This document shows positions 31,996 to 41,145 of a stretch of 47,731 nt of DNA, piece by piece. Position numbers and translations under genes: made by a program. The notes beneath the pieces are model-generated. The model did not search any database and was not told the DNA's origin. It saw nothing but the letters and a program-made list of their open reading frames with translations. The stretch comes from Nonomuraea basaltis. Lineage in GTDB: Bacteria; Actinomycetota; Actinomycetes; Streptosporangiales; Streptosporangiaceae. Within the stretch, counting starts at the first letter, position 1. Every line of letters begins with the position of its first letter. Location of the stretch: assembly GCF_005893125.1 (NCBI RefSeq), contig NZ_VCJS01000093.1, positions 1 through 47,731 on the forward strand, read 5' to 3'.

Positions 31996-32805
31996 TCAGG
32001 CGGTGTCGCCGCCGTCGGCGAGCAAGGTGCTGCCGGTCATGAAGGCGGACAGGTCCGACGCGCAGAACAGGACGACGCGCGCGATGTCGTCAGGAACACC
32101 GACCCGGCCGATCGGGCTGTTCAGCATGAGGTCGGTCGGCGGGACGTCGGCGGTCATCACGGCCGCGGCCATCATCATGTTGCCTTCCGTGGGGACATAG
32201 CTCGGTGCCACTCCGAGCACGCGGATGCCCAGTGGAGCGAGCTCGAGGGCCAGCTCGCACGTGAGACCGCGAGCGGCGTGCTTGGAGCCGACGTAGGCGG
32301 CCAGGCCCGGCGCGGTGCCGCGGAAACCGGCCGTCGAGACGATGTTCACGATGACACCGCCCGTGCCCGCCGCCGACATCCGCCGTGCCGCCTCCCGCGC
32401 ACCGACGAAGACGCCGCGCGCGTTCACGGCGAACACCGTGTCCCACGTCTCCTCGGTCATCTCCAGCAGCGGGACGCTCGGGAAGATGCCGGCGTTGTTC
32501 ACCCAGATGTCCAGGCCACCGAGCTCGGCGACCGCGCGGTCGGCCGCCGTGGCCACGGCGGCCGCGTCCGTGACGTCCATGGCGGCGCCGATCGCGCGTG
32601 CCCCATGGCGTTCCGCGAGCTGCTTGGCGGCGGTCACGGCGAGCTCTTCATCAATGTCGCCGATCAGCAGGTCGGCTCCTGCCTCGGCCAAGCGGAGCGC
32701 GATCGCCTTGCCCAGTCCGCGGCCGCCTCCGGTCACGACCGCACGTCGCCCTTGCAAGGAAACGAGCTCGGCCAGGGATTTGCTCGACACATCGGCAGTG
32801 GACAC
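31996..32805 (-). CDS. Short-chain dehydrogenase/reductase (cluster C)
   Basis: The GTG at 32805 has AAAGGAG 7 bases upstream, giving 269 residues. Motifs: TGGGRGLG cofactor loop, GDID after beta-2 (NAD preferred), NNAGIFPS, catalytic Ser in VSTAG and YVGSK, and a C-terminal MTGSTLLADGGD. It is the third gene of the minus-strand operon after the MFS transporter and the GH78 enzyme (20-base gap). With rhamnosidase upstream, oxidation of L-rhamnose to rhamnonolactone is one possible role; a hydroxyl on the aglycone is another. Confidence 0.87.
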   Translation of the reverse strand: MSTADVSSKSLAELVSLQGRRAVVTGGGRGLGKAIALRLAEAGADLLIGDIDEELAVTAAKQLAERHGARAIGAAMDVTDAAAVATAADRAVAELGGLDIWVNNAGIFPSVPLLEMTEETWDTVFAVNARGVFVGAREAARRMSAAGTGGVIVNIVSTAGFRGTAPGLAAYVGSKHAARGLTCELALELAPLGIRVLGVAPSYVPTEGNMMMAAAVMTADVPPTDLMLNSPIGRVGVPDDIARVVLFCASDLSAFMTGSTLLADGGDTA

Positions 32806-32825
32806 GAATGGTCTCCTTTGGTTCT

Positions 32826-35480
32826 TCAGGAAATGGGGTGGCGCCGGGCGAAGCGACCGGGGCCGGTGTGGAACGTGCTGCCGTCCGGGAGCCGGACCTG
32901 CACCTCGGAGCCGCCGGGCACGTCGATGGAGATGGTCAGGTGATCGTCCTCGACGCGCCAGTCGACGGTGATCTGTCCCTGGGGGCTGTCGAAGGTGCCC
33001 GTGGCCCAGGTGATCGCTTCGTTGAGCACCGGTGCGACGACGAAGGACTCCCAACCGGCGGAGCCCGGAGCCTGCCGCAGGCCGAGGGTGTGGGTGTGCA
33101 GGAAGCGGATGACCGCGCCCTTGCTGTAGTGGTTGAGGGACGCCGTGGCGGTGCCGTCCTCTGATACGCCGTCCCAGTCCTCCCATATGGTCGTCGCCCC
33201 GCGATCGAGCATGCCGAGCCACGATGGGGACGAGCGCTGGTACAGCACCGAGTAAGCGACGTCGGGATGGCCGGAGTCGGCGAGGACGGGCAGCAGGTCC
33301 GCCGTCGAGAGGAAGCCCGTGCCGAGGTGGCCGTCGGCCGCGTCGATCAGGTCGACGAGGTGCCGGGCCGCCATCTCGCACAGCTCCTCGGGCACGAGCT
33401 CGAACGCCAGGGCACGCACGTAGCTCGCCTGCGTGCCGGCCTTCGTCCGGCCCTCGGCGTCCAGGAACTCCGTCTGCCACGCCCGGCGCACCTTCTCCGC
33501 CGTCTCGCGGTAGCGGGCCGCGTCGCCGGCGCGGCCCAACACCTCCGCCACGTCAGCGAGGGTGCGTACGGAGCGGAACAGGTACGCGGTGCCCACCTCT
33601 CCCTTGTCGGCCATGTACCACGCCGTGGGATCGCTCATCACGGGGTCGATGAGGGAGCCGTCCGCGGCGCGCTGCTTCGGCTCCAGCCATTCCCCCCAGT
33701 GGAAGGAGCCGTCCCAGATGAACTCCTCGTGCGTGAGCGGCTCGGCCGAGCGTTCGACGCGGGAGGGGTGCCGGGCGTTGCGTGCGGTGGAGAGCGCCCA
33801 TTCGACCCAGCGCCGCATCGCCGGCCAGTTCTCGGCGAGGGCGGCCGTGTCCCCGTACGTCTCATACAGCACCCACGGAACGTGGACGATGGCGTCTCCC
33901 CACCCCGCGGAGCCGGTGATCGCGTTCGCCATCGGGTCGTCGTGGACCTTCAGCCGGTTGGCGTCCGGGGAGGAGTTCACGACGCGGCCGTCGTCCAGCT
34001 GGTCGTCGCGGATCGATCGCAGCCATTTACGGCTGAAGCCGTCGACGTCGTACAGGCGCGACGCGGTCGGCGCGAAGATCTGATAGTCGCCCGTCCAGCC
34101 GAGGCGCTCGCGCGTGGGGCAGTCCGTGGGGATGTCGACGGCGTTGCCGCGGAAGCTCCAGCGTGCCACCTCGTGCAGGCGGTTGAGGTCGTCGTCGCTG
34201 CAGGCGAAGGTCGCCGTCGGGCGCAGGCCGGTGTGCACGACCTGCATGACGATGCTCGCCGGGTCCAGGTCCGCGTCAGTGCGGCGGACGCGCGCGTAGC
34301 GGAAGCCGTGCACGGTGTGCCGGGGCTCGAACACCTCGCCCAGGCTGCCCGAGGAGACGACTTCGTCGCGTTGGACGAACGGGATTGCTGCCTCGCCCGG
34401 CTTCTGGCTGTCCAGATGGGTCGTGGTCAGGTCGCCGGTCGGGTCGAGATGCTCGCCGTAGTCGATCACGGTGCGGGTGCCGGCCGGGCCCAGGTCGGTG
34501 AGGCTGATCCAGCCGGACGCGTTCTGTCCGAAGTCAACGATCCACGCGCCGTTGGCGTGCCGGGTCACCGAACGCGGGGCGAGCTGCTCGACCCGTCGCA
34601 CCGGCGGGGCCGGCGACCAGCTGATCGGCGGCGCGCTGACCGCGTCCACGAGGACAGGCCGCGCGTCGCCGGGCGGGGCCGTGAAGTCGGTCGTCTGGCC
34701 GTTCATGAGGTCGGCCGCGACGATGGTGCTGCGGCGCGAGGTCCAGTCCGCGCCCGTGACGGCGACCGCCTCGTTGCCGTCGGCGTAGCGGACGTGAAGC
34801 TGAAGCCGCGCCGCAGTGGTCGTGCCCCATGCGTCGCGCTTGCGCCAGGTCCCGACGCTGCCCCGGTACCAGCCGTCCGAGAGCAGGATCTCCAGGTCGT
34901 TGGCGCCGCCGCGCAGCAGCGCGGTGACGTCGGCGGCCTGGGCGTAGAGCGTGTCGCCGTAGGAGGTGGATCCCGGCGTCAGCTCGGCTGCCCCCACTCG
35001 CGTGCCGTTGACGAACGCCTCGTAGACGCCGAGGGCGGTGGAGTAGAGCCGGGCGGCGGCGATGTCGTCACGTAGATCGGCGGTGCCGGCCAGAACGTAG
35101 GCGGGACGGGGCTCCCTGCCGTCTTCTTGCGGGGAGATCCATCGCGCCGTCCAGTCCTCGTCCAGCAGGCCGGCCTCGAACTCGTGCCACGACGACCACG
35201 GCGAGGACTGCCCGTCACGATGCGTGCGGACGCGCCACCCGACGGACTGTCGGCTGCGCAGCGGCGGCAGCGGCCACTCGACGAACAGGTGCCGGGCGGA
35301 GGCGACGTTCTCCACCGTCTGCTCGGCGCCGTCGATACGGAACTGAAGGTCGTAGCCGTCCTGTCCGCCCCACGTCCGCGGCAGCGTCCAGGACAGCGGC
35401 GGCCGCTCCTCGGTGACCGGGAACTGGTCGCCGTCACTGGTGATCCGCAGGTCGTAGGGTGCGTGCTCGCTCATACTCAT
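32826..35480 (-). CDS. Cytosolic alpha-L-rhamnosidase, GH78 (cluster C)
   Basis: An 884-residue GH78 enzyme without signal peptide, so it works on imported rhamnosides, unlike the secreted one at 3088. Domains in order: fibronectin-like start (PPLSWTLP, YDLQFRIDG), Bac_rhamnosid_N (YEAFVNGTRVG, YRGSVGTWRKRDAWGT), sandwich domain with DFGQNASGW, then the (alpha/alpha)6 barrel: DIPTDCPTRERLGWTGD supplies Asp453, Glu458 and Asp465; WDGSFHWGEW and TTIWEDWDG (Glu767, general-base candidate) follow, with LNHYSKGAV. The ATG overlaps the transporter stop (ATGA). No extra Thr/Ala module as in the secreted enzyme. Confidence 0.94.
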   Translation of the reverse strand: MSMSEHAPYDLRITSDGDQFPVTEERPPLSWTLPRTWGGQDGYDLQFRIDGAEQTVENVASARHLFVEWPLPPLRSRQSVGWRVRTHRDGQSSPWSSWHEFEAGLLDEDWTARWISPQEDGREPRPAYVLAGTADLRDDIAAARLYSTALGVYEAFVNGTRVGAAELTPGSTSYGDTLYAQAADVTALLRGGANDLEILLSDGWYRGSVGTWRKRDAWGTTTAARLQLHVRYADGNEAVAVTGADWTSRRSTIVAADLMNGQTTDFTAPPGDARPVLVDAVSAPPISWSPAPPVRRVEQLAPRSVTRHANGAWIVDFGQNASGWISLTDLGPAGTRTVIDYGEHLDPTGDLTTTHLDSQKPGEAAIPFVQRDEVVSSGSLGEVFEPRHTVHGFRYARVRRTDADLDPASIVMQVVHTGLRPTATFACSDDDLNRLHEVARWSFRGNAVDIPTDCPTRERLGWTGDYQIFAPTASRLYDVDGFSRKWLRSIRDDQLDDGRVVNSSPDANRLKVHDDPMANAITGSAGWGDAIVHVPWVLYETYGDTAALAENWPAMRRWVEWALSTARNARHPSRVERSAEPLTHEEFIWDGSFHWGEWLEPKQRAADGSLIDPVMSDPTAWYMADKGEVGTAYLFRSVRTLADVAEVLGRAGDAARYRETAEKVRRAWQTEFLDAEGRTKAGTQASYVRALAFELVPEELCEMAARHLVDLIDAADGHLGTGFLSTADLLPVLADSGHPDVAYSVLYQRSSPSWLGMLDRGATTIWEDWDGVSEDGTATASLNHYSKGAVIRFLHTHTLGLRQAPGSAGWESFVVAPVLNEAITWATGTFDSPQGQITVDWRVEDDHLTISIDVPGGSEVQVRLPDGSTFHTGPGRFARRHPIS

Positions 35481-36760
35481 CGCACCGACTTCACCCGCGT
35501 GAACACCAGCAATCCACCGATGAGCGCCAGAACCGCGCCGGTGAGGTAGAGCAGCGTGTAGTTCTTGTCGCCGCCGATCGCGCCGATGCCGATGATGAAC
35601 GGAGCGATGAGCGGCGCTATCGCGCTCGGGAGCTTGTGCGCGAACGACACCACGGCCATGTACCGCCCGGCCTCCTCCCGGCTGGGCAGCACGGCGAGCA
35701 CGATCGCCTGGTCGACAGCGCTGAAGAACGCGATCGCGAGCTGCATCAGGATGGACCCGATCATCAGCACGGGGAAGGACTGCGCGAAGGCTTCGACGAT
35801 TCCGCCCGCGACGAAGAACAGCGCACCGATGAGGGCGAACAGTTTCCGCCGGCGTAGCTTGTCCGACAGGAAGCCACCGCCGATCGCGCCAAGGGCCGCC
35901 GCGGCGACACCGAGGATGCCGATGATCGCCACCGTGCCCGCGACCTCCCGCACCGGCAGGTCCAGGCGCTGGGCGTAGAAGAACGTGGTGAACGTCGTAT
36001 TGAAGTACAGCCCCATGAAGAACATCAGGCGCCCCAGCCAGTTCCAGCCGAAGTCCGGGTGCTTGCGGGGATTGAACACATAGCTGGAGGCCAGCGTCCG
36101 CACCGACACGGGCGTCGTCCGAACGGCGCCGCGCGTGTCGTTCTCCTTGCCCACGACGAGGAAGACCGCCAGCAGCGCCGCGCCGATGAGGCCGGGCAGG
36201 ACGAAGACGAGGAACGTGTTGCCCGTCACGGCGGTCGTGATGCCGATCCCGATGATCGGGGCGATTTGGCCGGTCAGCCCTGTGAAGCCGGAGATCTTGC
36301 CGCGCTGGGCCTCGGGGATGCGGTCGGCCTGCACGTTGAGGATCGCCTGTGAGGCGGTCGCCCAGCCCAGCATCGCGAGGATCCAGCCGGCTCCCACGAG
36401 CAGCAGGTTCGGCGCGATCGCGATGCCGACCAGCGCGACCAGGCCCAGGATCAGGCCGGCGAGCATGAAGGGGCGGCGACGGCCGAGGCGGGTGCGGGTG
36501 CGATCGCTCCACACGCCGAGCAGGGGACTGAGCACAAGGTAGATGGTCTGCGCGGTGCCCGTGACGTATCCGAGCACCTCCTCGTGTCCGGGGGCGAGTT
36601 CGTCGATCCGCACCGCCAGCGAGAACGACAGCGGGACCACGAACGCCATGGAGATGCCGAAGTTGGCGGCCATCATCCAGAAGATGTAGCTCGCGCTCGC
36701 ACTCGGCAGGTCGTCGGGGGTCTCGGTGTCGAGCGGTCCGAGAGAGGGGGGAGTGGCCAT
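35477..36760 (-). CDS. MFS glycoside/sugar transporter (GPH/SUT-like, cluster C)
   Basis: A 427-residue, 12-helix permease. The ATG at 36760 is preferred since AGGAAGGG sits about 5 bases upstream, too near the alternative GTG at 36766. YLVLSPLLGVWSDRTRTRLGRRRPFM is the loop 2-3 motif of the GPH and sucrose-transporter groups of cation symporters; WNWLGRLMFFMGLYF follows. Coupling to the GH78 gene implies that it brings in rhamnose-bearing glycosides whole. A LacI-type operator lies 46 bases upstream. Confidence 0.88.
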   Translation of the reverse strand: MATPPSLGPLDTETPDDLPSASASYIFWMMAANFGISMAFVVPLSFSLAVRIDELAPGHEEVLGYVTGTAQTIYLVLSPLLGVWSDRTRTRLGRRRPFMLAGLILGLVALVGIAIAPNLLLVGAGWILAMLGWATASQAILNVQADRIPEAQRGKISGFTGLTGQIAPIIGIGITTAVTGNTFLVFVLPGLIGAALLAVFLVVGKENDTRGAVRTTPVSVRTLASSYVFNPRKHPDFGWNWLGRLMFFMGLYFNTTFTTFFYAQRLDLPVREVAGTVAIIGILGVAAAALGAIGGGFLSDKLRRRKLFALIGALFFVAGGIVEAFAQSFPVLMIGSILMQLAIAFFSAVDQAIVLAVLPSREEAGRYMAVVSFAHKLPSAIAPLIAPFIIGIGAIGGDKNYTLLYLTGAVLALIGGLLVFTRVKSVR

Positions 36761-36805
36761 GAACACCCTTCCTTTAAGAAGTCAGGGCCGGAGAAACTGC
36801 AGCTC

Positions 36806-36827
36806 GTTACTTAAGCGCATTAGTAAC
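36806..36827. promoter_or_regulatory. 22-bp LacI-type operator between MFS and LacI genes
   Basis: GTTACTTAAGC is followed by GCATTAGTAAC; the arms match at 9 of 11 positions about a central CG. It lies upstream of the transporter operon and between it and the divergent LacI gene, the natural repressor. Confidence 0.7.
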
Positions 36828-36930
36828 CTACCGTTGGCTGCCGTCCAGGTTGCAAGACATCTCCCCGTAACAACTACGCAACGAGGCGCCGTTCACATAT
36901 GTGGCCGACAATCGCCTACGATGAGCCGAC

Positions 36931-37908
36931 ATGACGCGCCCTGCGAAGCGGACCACGATCGTCGACGTCGCCCGCGCGGCCGGCGTCTCCGGAGCGACGG
37001 TGAGCTTCGTGCTCAACGACACGCCAGGGCAGTCCATCCCCGAAGAGACCAGGCACCGTGTCCTGGAGGCGGTCAGGCAGCTCGGCTACCGCCCCCGCGG
37101 CTCGGCCCGCGCGCTGGCCGCCGGGCGCAGCGACGTCGTCCTGCTGTCCATCCCGCACTTGTCGATCGGCCCCGGGATCACCCGCTTCGTCGAGCAGTTC
37201 GCCACCTCACTGGCCCACGCCGGCCTGACCTTGGTCACGCACCTGGCCGGAGCGTCCGGGCGGTCGCTTCCCGATGTCTGCGCCGCCATCGACGCCTCGG
37301 TGGTGGCCAGCCTCGATCCGTTGGACGACGAAACCTCCCAGGCCCTCCAAGCCGCAGGCGCGGACATCGTGTTCACCACCGAGGTGGAGGCCCACGCGAC
37401 CATGCAGCACATGGGCCGCCTCCAGGCCGAGCACCTCATCGCCCTGGGGCATCGACGCCTCGGCTACGCCATGCCCGAACACCCGCTGCTGCGCAAGATC
37501 GCCGACGACCGGCTGCTCGGGGTCGCCGACGCCTGTGCGCAAGCCGGCATCGACTCCCCGCTGGCGCTCGACACCAAACTCGACACCGCCGCTATGGCAC
37601 GCGCGGCGCGGCGGTGGCGTCGGGAGTCGGTGACGGCCGTGTGCGCCTACAACGACGAGGTCGCGATCGCTGTGCTTGCGGGTATGCGCCGCGCCAAGCT
37701 CGCCGCCCCAGGCGATCTGGCGGTCATCGGCGCCGACGACATCCCCCTCGCCCAGGTGGCCGATCCGCCGCTCAGCACGATCGCCTTCGACCTGGAGAAG
37801 GTGGGTCGTTCCCTGGCCGAGGCAGTCGTGGCGAGCCTGTCAGGCCGCAAGCCGCGCCTGCCCCCCACCTCGTTGTCTCCGCACATCATCCACCGCGCTT
37901 CGACCTGA
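36931..37908 (+). CDS. LacI-family transcriptional regulator (cluster C)
   Basis: A 325-residue regulator with TTIVDVARAAGVSGATVSFVL (helix-turn-helix) and a hinge at GSARALA, then a sensor domain with VIGADDIPLAQVADPPLSTI. No clear Shine-Dalgarno is seen; TACGAT at 36917-36922 would start transcription almost at the ATG, so it may be leaderless. A perfect CACATATGTG palindrome (36894-36903) and the 22-bp operator (36806) lie upstream. Divergent from the MFS-GH78-SDR operon, it is its likely repressor. The last 23 bases overlap the convergent TetR gene. Confidence 0.9.
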   Translation: MTRPAKRTTIVDVARAAGVSGATVSFVLNDTPGQSIPEETRHRVLEAVRQLGYRPRGSARALAAGRSDVVLLSIPHLSIGPGITRFVEQFATSLAHAGLTLVTHLAGASGRSLPDVCAAIDASVVASLDPLDDETSQALQAAGADIVFTTEVEAHATMQHMGRLQAEHLIALGHRRLGYAMPEHPLLRKIADDRLLGVADACAQAGIDSPLALDTKLDTAAMARAARRWRRESVTAVCAYNDEVAIAVLAGMRRAKLAAPGDLAVIGADDIPLAQVADPPLSTIAFDLEKVGRSLAEAVVASLSGRKPRLPPTSLSPHIIHRAST

Positions 37909-38530
37909 GTCTCCGTCCGCTTGCGCTCTCGTTGATGCGATAGTGCGCGTGCAGCAGCGGCCAGATCACCTCGGCCATCTCGGCAGGGGTCCGGGAACAC
38001 CCGCGCTCGAGCCAGTCGACGGCCACTCCCATGAGCGCCCCCGCAGTGAACGCCGCCGTCACGTCATGTGGGACGCGCTCAGGCCACACGCCGGCGTCGG
38101 CGTGCGCCAGGCGGTCACGGACGACCATGGCGATGCGGCGGCGGATGTGGCCGACGACGCGTGCGCTGCCTTGCGGCCCCAGCAGCGCGCGATACAGCCC
38201 CGCATGCTCGGCCAGGCTGCCGAAGAACGCCGCCAGCGATTCGATCGCCTCCTGCGCCAGGTCAGGCGAGTCGAGGCCAGGGCCGGGCAAGGACTCGATC
38301 AAGTTGTCGATCATCTCGGTGCAGGCGTCCTCGGCCAGTTCGTGGACGTCCCGGTAGTGGTCGTAGAAGGCCGAACGGCTCACTCCGGCGCCTTCGGCGA
38401 CGTCGGAGACGCTGATCCGGGACAGCTCCCGCTCCTCGACCAGCTGAATCAGCGCGTGTGCCAGGGCTGATCGGGTACGGCGCACGCGCCGGTCACGCGA
38501 GGAAGCCTTGCTCTCTCTGACGGTGTCCAC
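37886..38530 (-). CDS. TetR/AcrR-family regulator (P450 cluster)
   Basis: A 214-residue protein with ALIQLVEERELSRISVSDVAEGAGVSRSAFYDHYRDVHEL, the TetR DNA-binding domain, and a C-terminal helical domain (LAAFFGSLAEHAGLYRALLG, AAFTAGALMGVAVDWLERG). Divergent from the ferredoxin reductase gene, with a 28-bp dyad in between; it probably represses the P450 system. It is convergent with, and overlaps, the LacI gene end. Confidence 0.88.
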   Translation of the reverse strand: MDTVRESKASSRDRRVRRTRSALAHALIQLVEERELSRISVSDVAEGAGVSRSAFYDHYRDVHELAEDACTEMIDNLIESLPGPGLDSPDLAQEAIESLAAFFGSLAEHAGLYRALLGPQGSARVVGHIRRRIAMVVRDRLAHADAGVWPERVPHDVTAAFTAGALMGVAVDWLERGCSRTPAEMAEVIWPLLHAHYRINESASGRRLRSKRGG

Positions 38531-38552
38531 GCTTGCCAGCTTATCGAACGAC

Positions 38553-38580
38553 TACACATGCAAGTTTTCTTGCAGCTGTA
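38553..38580. promoter_or_regulatory. 28-bp TetR-type operator at the P450 operon promoter
   Basis: TACACATGCAAG (38553-38564), spacer TTTT, then CTTGCAGCTGTA (38569-38580): the arms match at 10 of 12 positions. It lies just upstream of the TetR start and about 90 bases before the reductase start, followed by a TAATGT -10-like element. Confidence 0.7.
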
Positions 38581-38669
38581 GGCTAATGTATGGGCCGGAT
38601 GACGAAGGGATCTCGACATATGTGGATGCGTGCAGGCCAGGCCACCGCCCTCGATTCGAGCAGCGCCTC

Positions 38670-39863
38670 GTGACCTCGCCTGGACATGTTGTGATCGTCG
38701 GTGCGTCAGCCGCCGGTCTGAGTACCGCGGAGGCGCTGCGGCGACTCGGTCACCAGGGCCGGCTGACCCTGGTGGACGCTGAGCCCCATCTCCCCTACGA
38801 TCGGCCGCCGCTGTCGAAGCAGGTCCTGGCCGGCACCTGGGAGCCGGCCCGCACCCGGCTCCGCACGGCGGCCCAGCTCGAAGCCCTGGCCGCCGAGTTG
38901 GTCCGGGGCGAGCCCGCCGTCGCGCTGGACGCGGCGAGGCGGACGGTCACCACGGCCTCCGGCCGCGTGCTGCGAGCCGACGCCGTGGTCGTCGCCACCG
39001 GCCTGACGCCGCACCGGCTGCCCGGCCAGGAGGGCCTGACGGGCGTGCACGTGCTGCGCAGCCTGGACGACGCGCTCACCCTGCGCGCTCACCTGACGGC
39101 CGGCGCCCGGCTCGTGGTCGTGGGCGAGGGGGTACTGGGCGCGGAGCTCGCCGCCACCGCCCGTGCCATGGGCCTGGAGGTCACCCTCGCCGGGCTGGGG
39201 CCGGCGCTGCTGCGCGAGCAACTCGGCGATGTGGTCGGCGCCCTGCTCACCCGCGCCCACACCGAGCGCGGGGTCCGGCTGCGGCTCGGCGTCGCGGTCG
39301 ACGAGCTGACCGGCATCGACGGCCGGGTCACCGGAGTGAGGCTGGCCACCGGCGAGCTTCTGCCCGCCGACGCGGTCGTAGTGGCCATCGGGTCCCGCCC
39401 GGCGACCGGCTGGCTGGTCGGCAGTGGCCTCACCCTGGGCGACGGGGTGGAATGCGACGCCCGCTGCCGCGCCGCCGAGGGCGTCTACGCCGTCGGCGAC
39501 GTGGCCTCTTTCGAGCACGCTGGGCTCGGCAGGCGGCTGCGGCTGGAGAACCGTACCAACGCCACCGAGCAGGCCCAGGTGGTGGCGGCCAACATCCTCG
39601 GCGCCGACCGCCCCTACACGCCGATCCCGTACTTCTGGACCGACCAGTACGACATCAAGATCCAGGCCCACGGCCGGCCCTCACCGGCGGCCGAGGTCAC
39701 CATCGCCGAGGGCGACCCGGAGCAGCACCGATTCACCGCCGTCTATCGCGAGGGCGGCATGATCACCGGCGTCCTCGGCTGGAACATGCCCAAGCAGGCC
39801 CGCCTCCTGAGGCAGCAGGAGCTGGGCACCTGGCAGACCACCCCGCCACTCACGCCCGCGTGA
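38670..39863 (+). CDS. Ferredoxin reductase, FAD/NAD(P)H-dependent (P450 electron transfer)
   Basis: A 397-residue reductase (GTG start, with no good Shine-Dalgarno; longer forms possible). First dinucleotide fold VVIVGASAAGLSTAEAL, PYDRPPLSKQVL (FAD contact), VVVATGL, second fold VVVGEGVLGAELAATA, then GVYAVGDVASF and a C-terminal domain with YFWTDQYDIKIQAHG. These are the marks of BphA4/ThcD-type ferredoxin reductases, which pass electrons from NADH to a small ferredoxin. The P450 gene follows 37 bases later and the ferredoxin after that, so all three components of a class I P450 system are together. Confidence 0.92.
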   Translation: MTSPGHVVIVGASAAGLSTAEALRRLGHQGRLTLVDAEPHLPYDRPPLSKQVLAGTWEPARTRLRTAAQLEALAAELVRGEPAVALDAARRTVTTASGRVLRADAVVVATGLTPHRLPGQEGLTGVHVLRSLDDALTLRAHLTAGARLVVVGEGVLGAELAATARAMGLEVTLAGLGPALLREQLGDVVGALLTRAHTERGVRLRLGVAVDELTGIDGRVTGVRLATGELLPADAVVVAIGSRPATGWLVGSGLTLGDGVECDARCRAAEGVYAVGDVASFEHAGLGRRLRLENRTNATEQAQVVAANILGADRPYTPIPYFWTDQYDIKIQAHGRPSPAAEVTIAEGDPEQHRFTAVYREGGMITGVLGWNMPKQARLLRQQELGTWQTTPPLTPA

Positions 39864-39900
39864 GAACACGCATGACCATCGATTCATGAGGAGACGCCGA

Positions 39901-41115
39901 ATGAGTGCAAATGAGCAGGTCCTGACGTATCCGATCCCCAACGACGCGGCGCTGGACCCGCCCGCGGAGTGGGCCGAGCTACGGGGCACGTGCCCGGTGG
40001 CGCACGTGAAGCTGCCCAGCGGCGACCAGGCGACGCTGCTGACCCGCTATGAGGACGTCAAGCAGGTGCTGGCCGATCCGCGTTTCACCCGTCTGCTGAA
40101 CGCCCCCGACGCGGCCCGGCTGTCGGCGACGGACGACGGCGGACTGTTCAGCAGTGAGATGGCGGCGATCATCCCTGACGGCGGTGAGGAGCACCAGCAT
40201 TGGCGGCGCCTGGTCGGCAGGTGGTTCACCGCCAAGCGCATGAACGCCCTACGGCCTCGGATGGCCCAGATCGCCGAGGACCTCATCGACGACATGGTCA
40301 AGCGCGGCGCCCCCGGCGACCTCAAAGCCGGTCTGGGCTTCCCGCTGCCGGTTTACGTCATCTGCGACATGCTCGGCGTGCCCGCCGCCGACCGGGACCG
40401 CTTCTCGTACTGGTCCGACACCCTGCTCAACCTGACCCGCTACGGCAAGGAGGAGATCGACGCCGCCCAGGCCGAGTTCTTCCAGTACATGTCCGACCAC
40501 CTCGCCGCCAAGCGTGCCGAACCGGGCGACGACCTGCTGAGTGAGCTGATCGCGGCCGGCGGCCCCGAGGACGGCGGGCTGAACGACATCCAGATCCTCG
40601 TCACCGGTATGGCGCTGCTGGTCGCCGGGCACGAGACCACCGCCAACATGATCGGCAAGATGGTCGCCATGCTGCTGGCCGACCGCACCCGCTGGGAGGC
40701 GCTGCTGGCCGACCCGAAACTGATCCGCACCACGGTCGAGGAGTCACTGCGCCTGGATGCCAACTCCGGCTTCGGCCTGCCCCGCTACCTCAAGGAGGAG
40801 ACCGAGGTCAGCGGCACTGTCCTGCCCAAGGGCACCACCGTGATCTGCAGCATGGCCGCCGCCAACCGCGACGAGAGCGCCATCGAGGCCGCCGACCAGA
40901 TGGACCTGACCCGCAGCCCCAACCCCCACCTGGCCTTCGGCGCCGGCGCCCACTCCTGCCTGGGCCAGGCGCTGGCTCGCACGGAGCTGCAGGTCGTCCT
41001 GGAGGTGCTGCTGCGCAAGCTCCCCACGCTGGAGCTGGCGGTGCCGGTAGAGGAGTTGGAGCGCTTGGAGGGGCTGGCCGTCGGCGGCCTGCGCACCGTG
41101 CCGGTCCGTTGGTGA
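39901..41115 (+). CDS. Cytochrome P450
   Basis: A 404-residue soluble bacterial P450 with GAGGAGA about 7 bases before its ATG. I-helix AGHETT (242-247, oxygen activation), ExxR Glu281-Arg284, and the heme loop FGAGAHSCLGQALAR with ligand Cys353. It belongs to the broad CYP105/107-like actinomycete group. The substrate is unknown; terpenoid, flavonoid or polyketide-type hydroxylation is usual. Next to a glycoside-trimming cluster, oxidation of a released aglycone is an attractive but unproven role. Confidence 0.95.
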   Translation: MSANEQVLTYPIPNDAALDPPAEWAELRGTCPVAHVKLPSGDQATLLTRYEDVKQVLADPRFTRLLNAPDAARLSATDDGGLFSSEMAAIIPDGGEEHQHWRRLVGRWFTAKRMNALRPRMAQIAEDLIDDMVKRGAPGDLKAGLGFPLPVYVICDMLGVPAADRDRFSYWSDTLLNLTRYGKEEIDAAQAEFFQYMSDHLAAKRAEPGDDLLSELIAAGGPEDGGLNDIQILVTGMALLVAGHETTANMIGKMVAMLLADRTRWEALLADPKLIRTTVEESLRLDANSGFGLPRYLKEETEVSGTVLPKGTTVICSMAAANRDESAIEAADQMDLTRSPNPHLAFGAGAHSCLGQALARTELQVVLEVLLRKLPTLELAVPVEELERLEGLAVGGLRTVPVRW

Positions 41116-41145
41116 CCACCTGATCGACACACGGAGGGAATCATC

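Noticed and set aside
32826..36512. 1228-residue continuous minus-strand frame reading through from the GH78 gene into the transporter
   Set aside because: The extra N-terminal ~340 residues are an out-of-frame translation of the MFS gene; the real GH78 start is the ATG overlapping the MFS stop.
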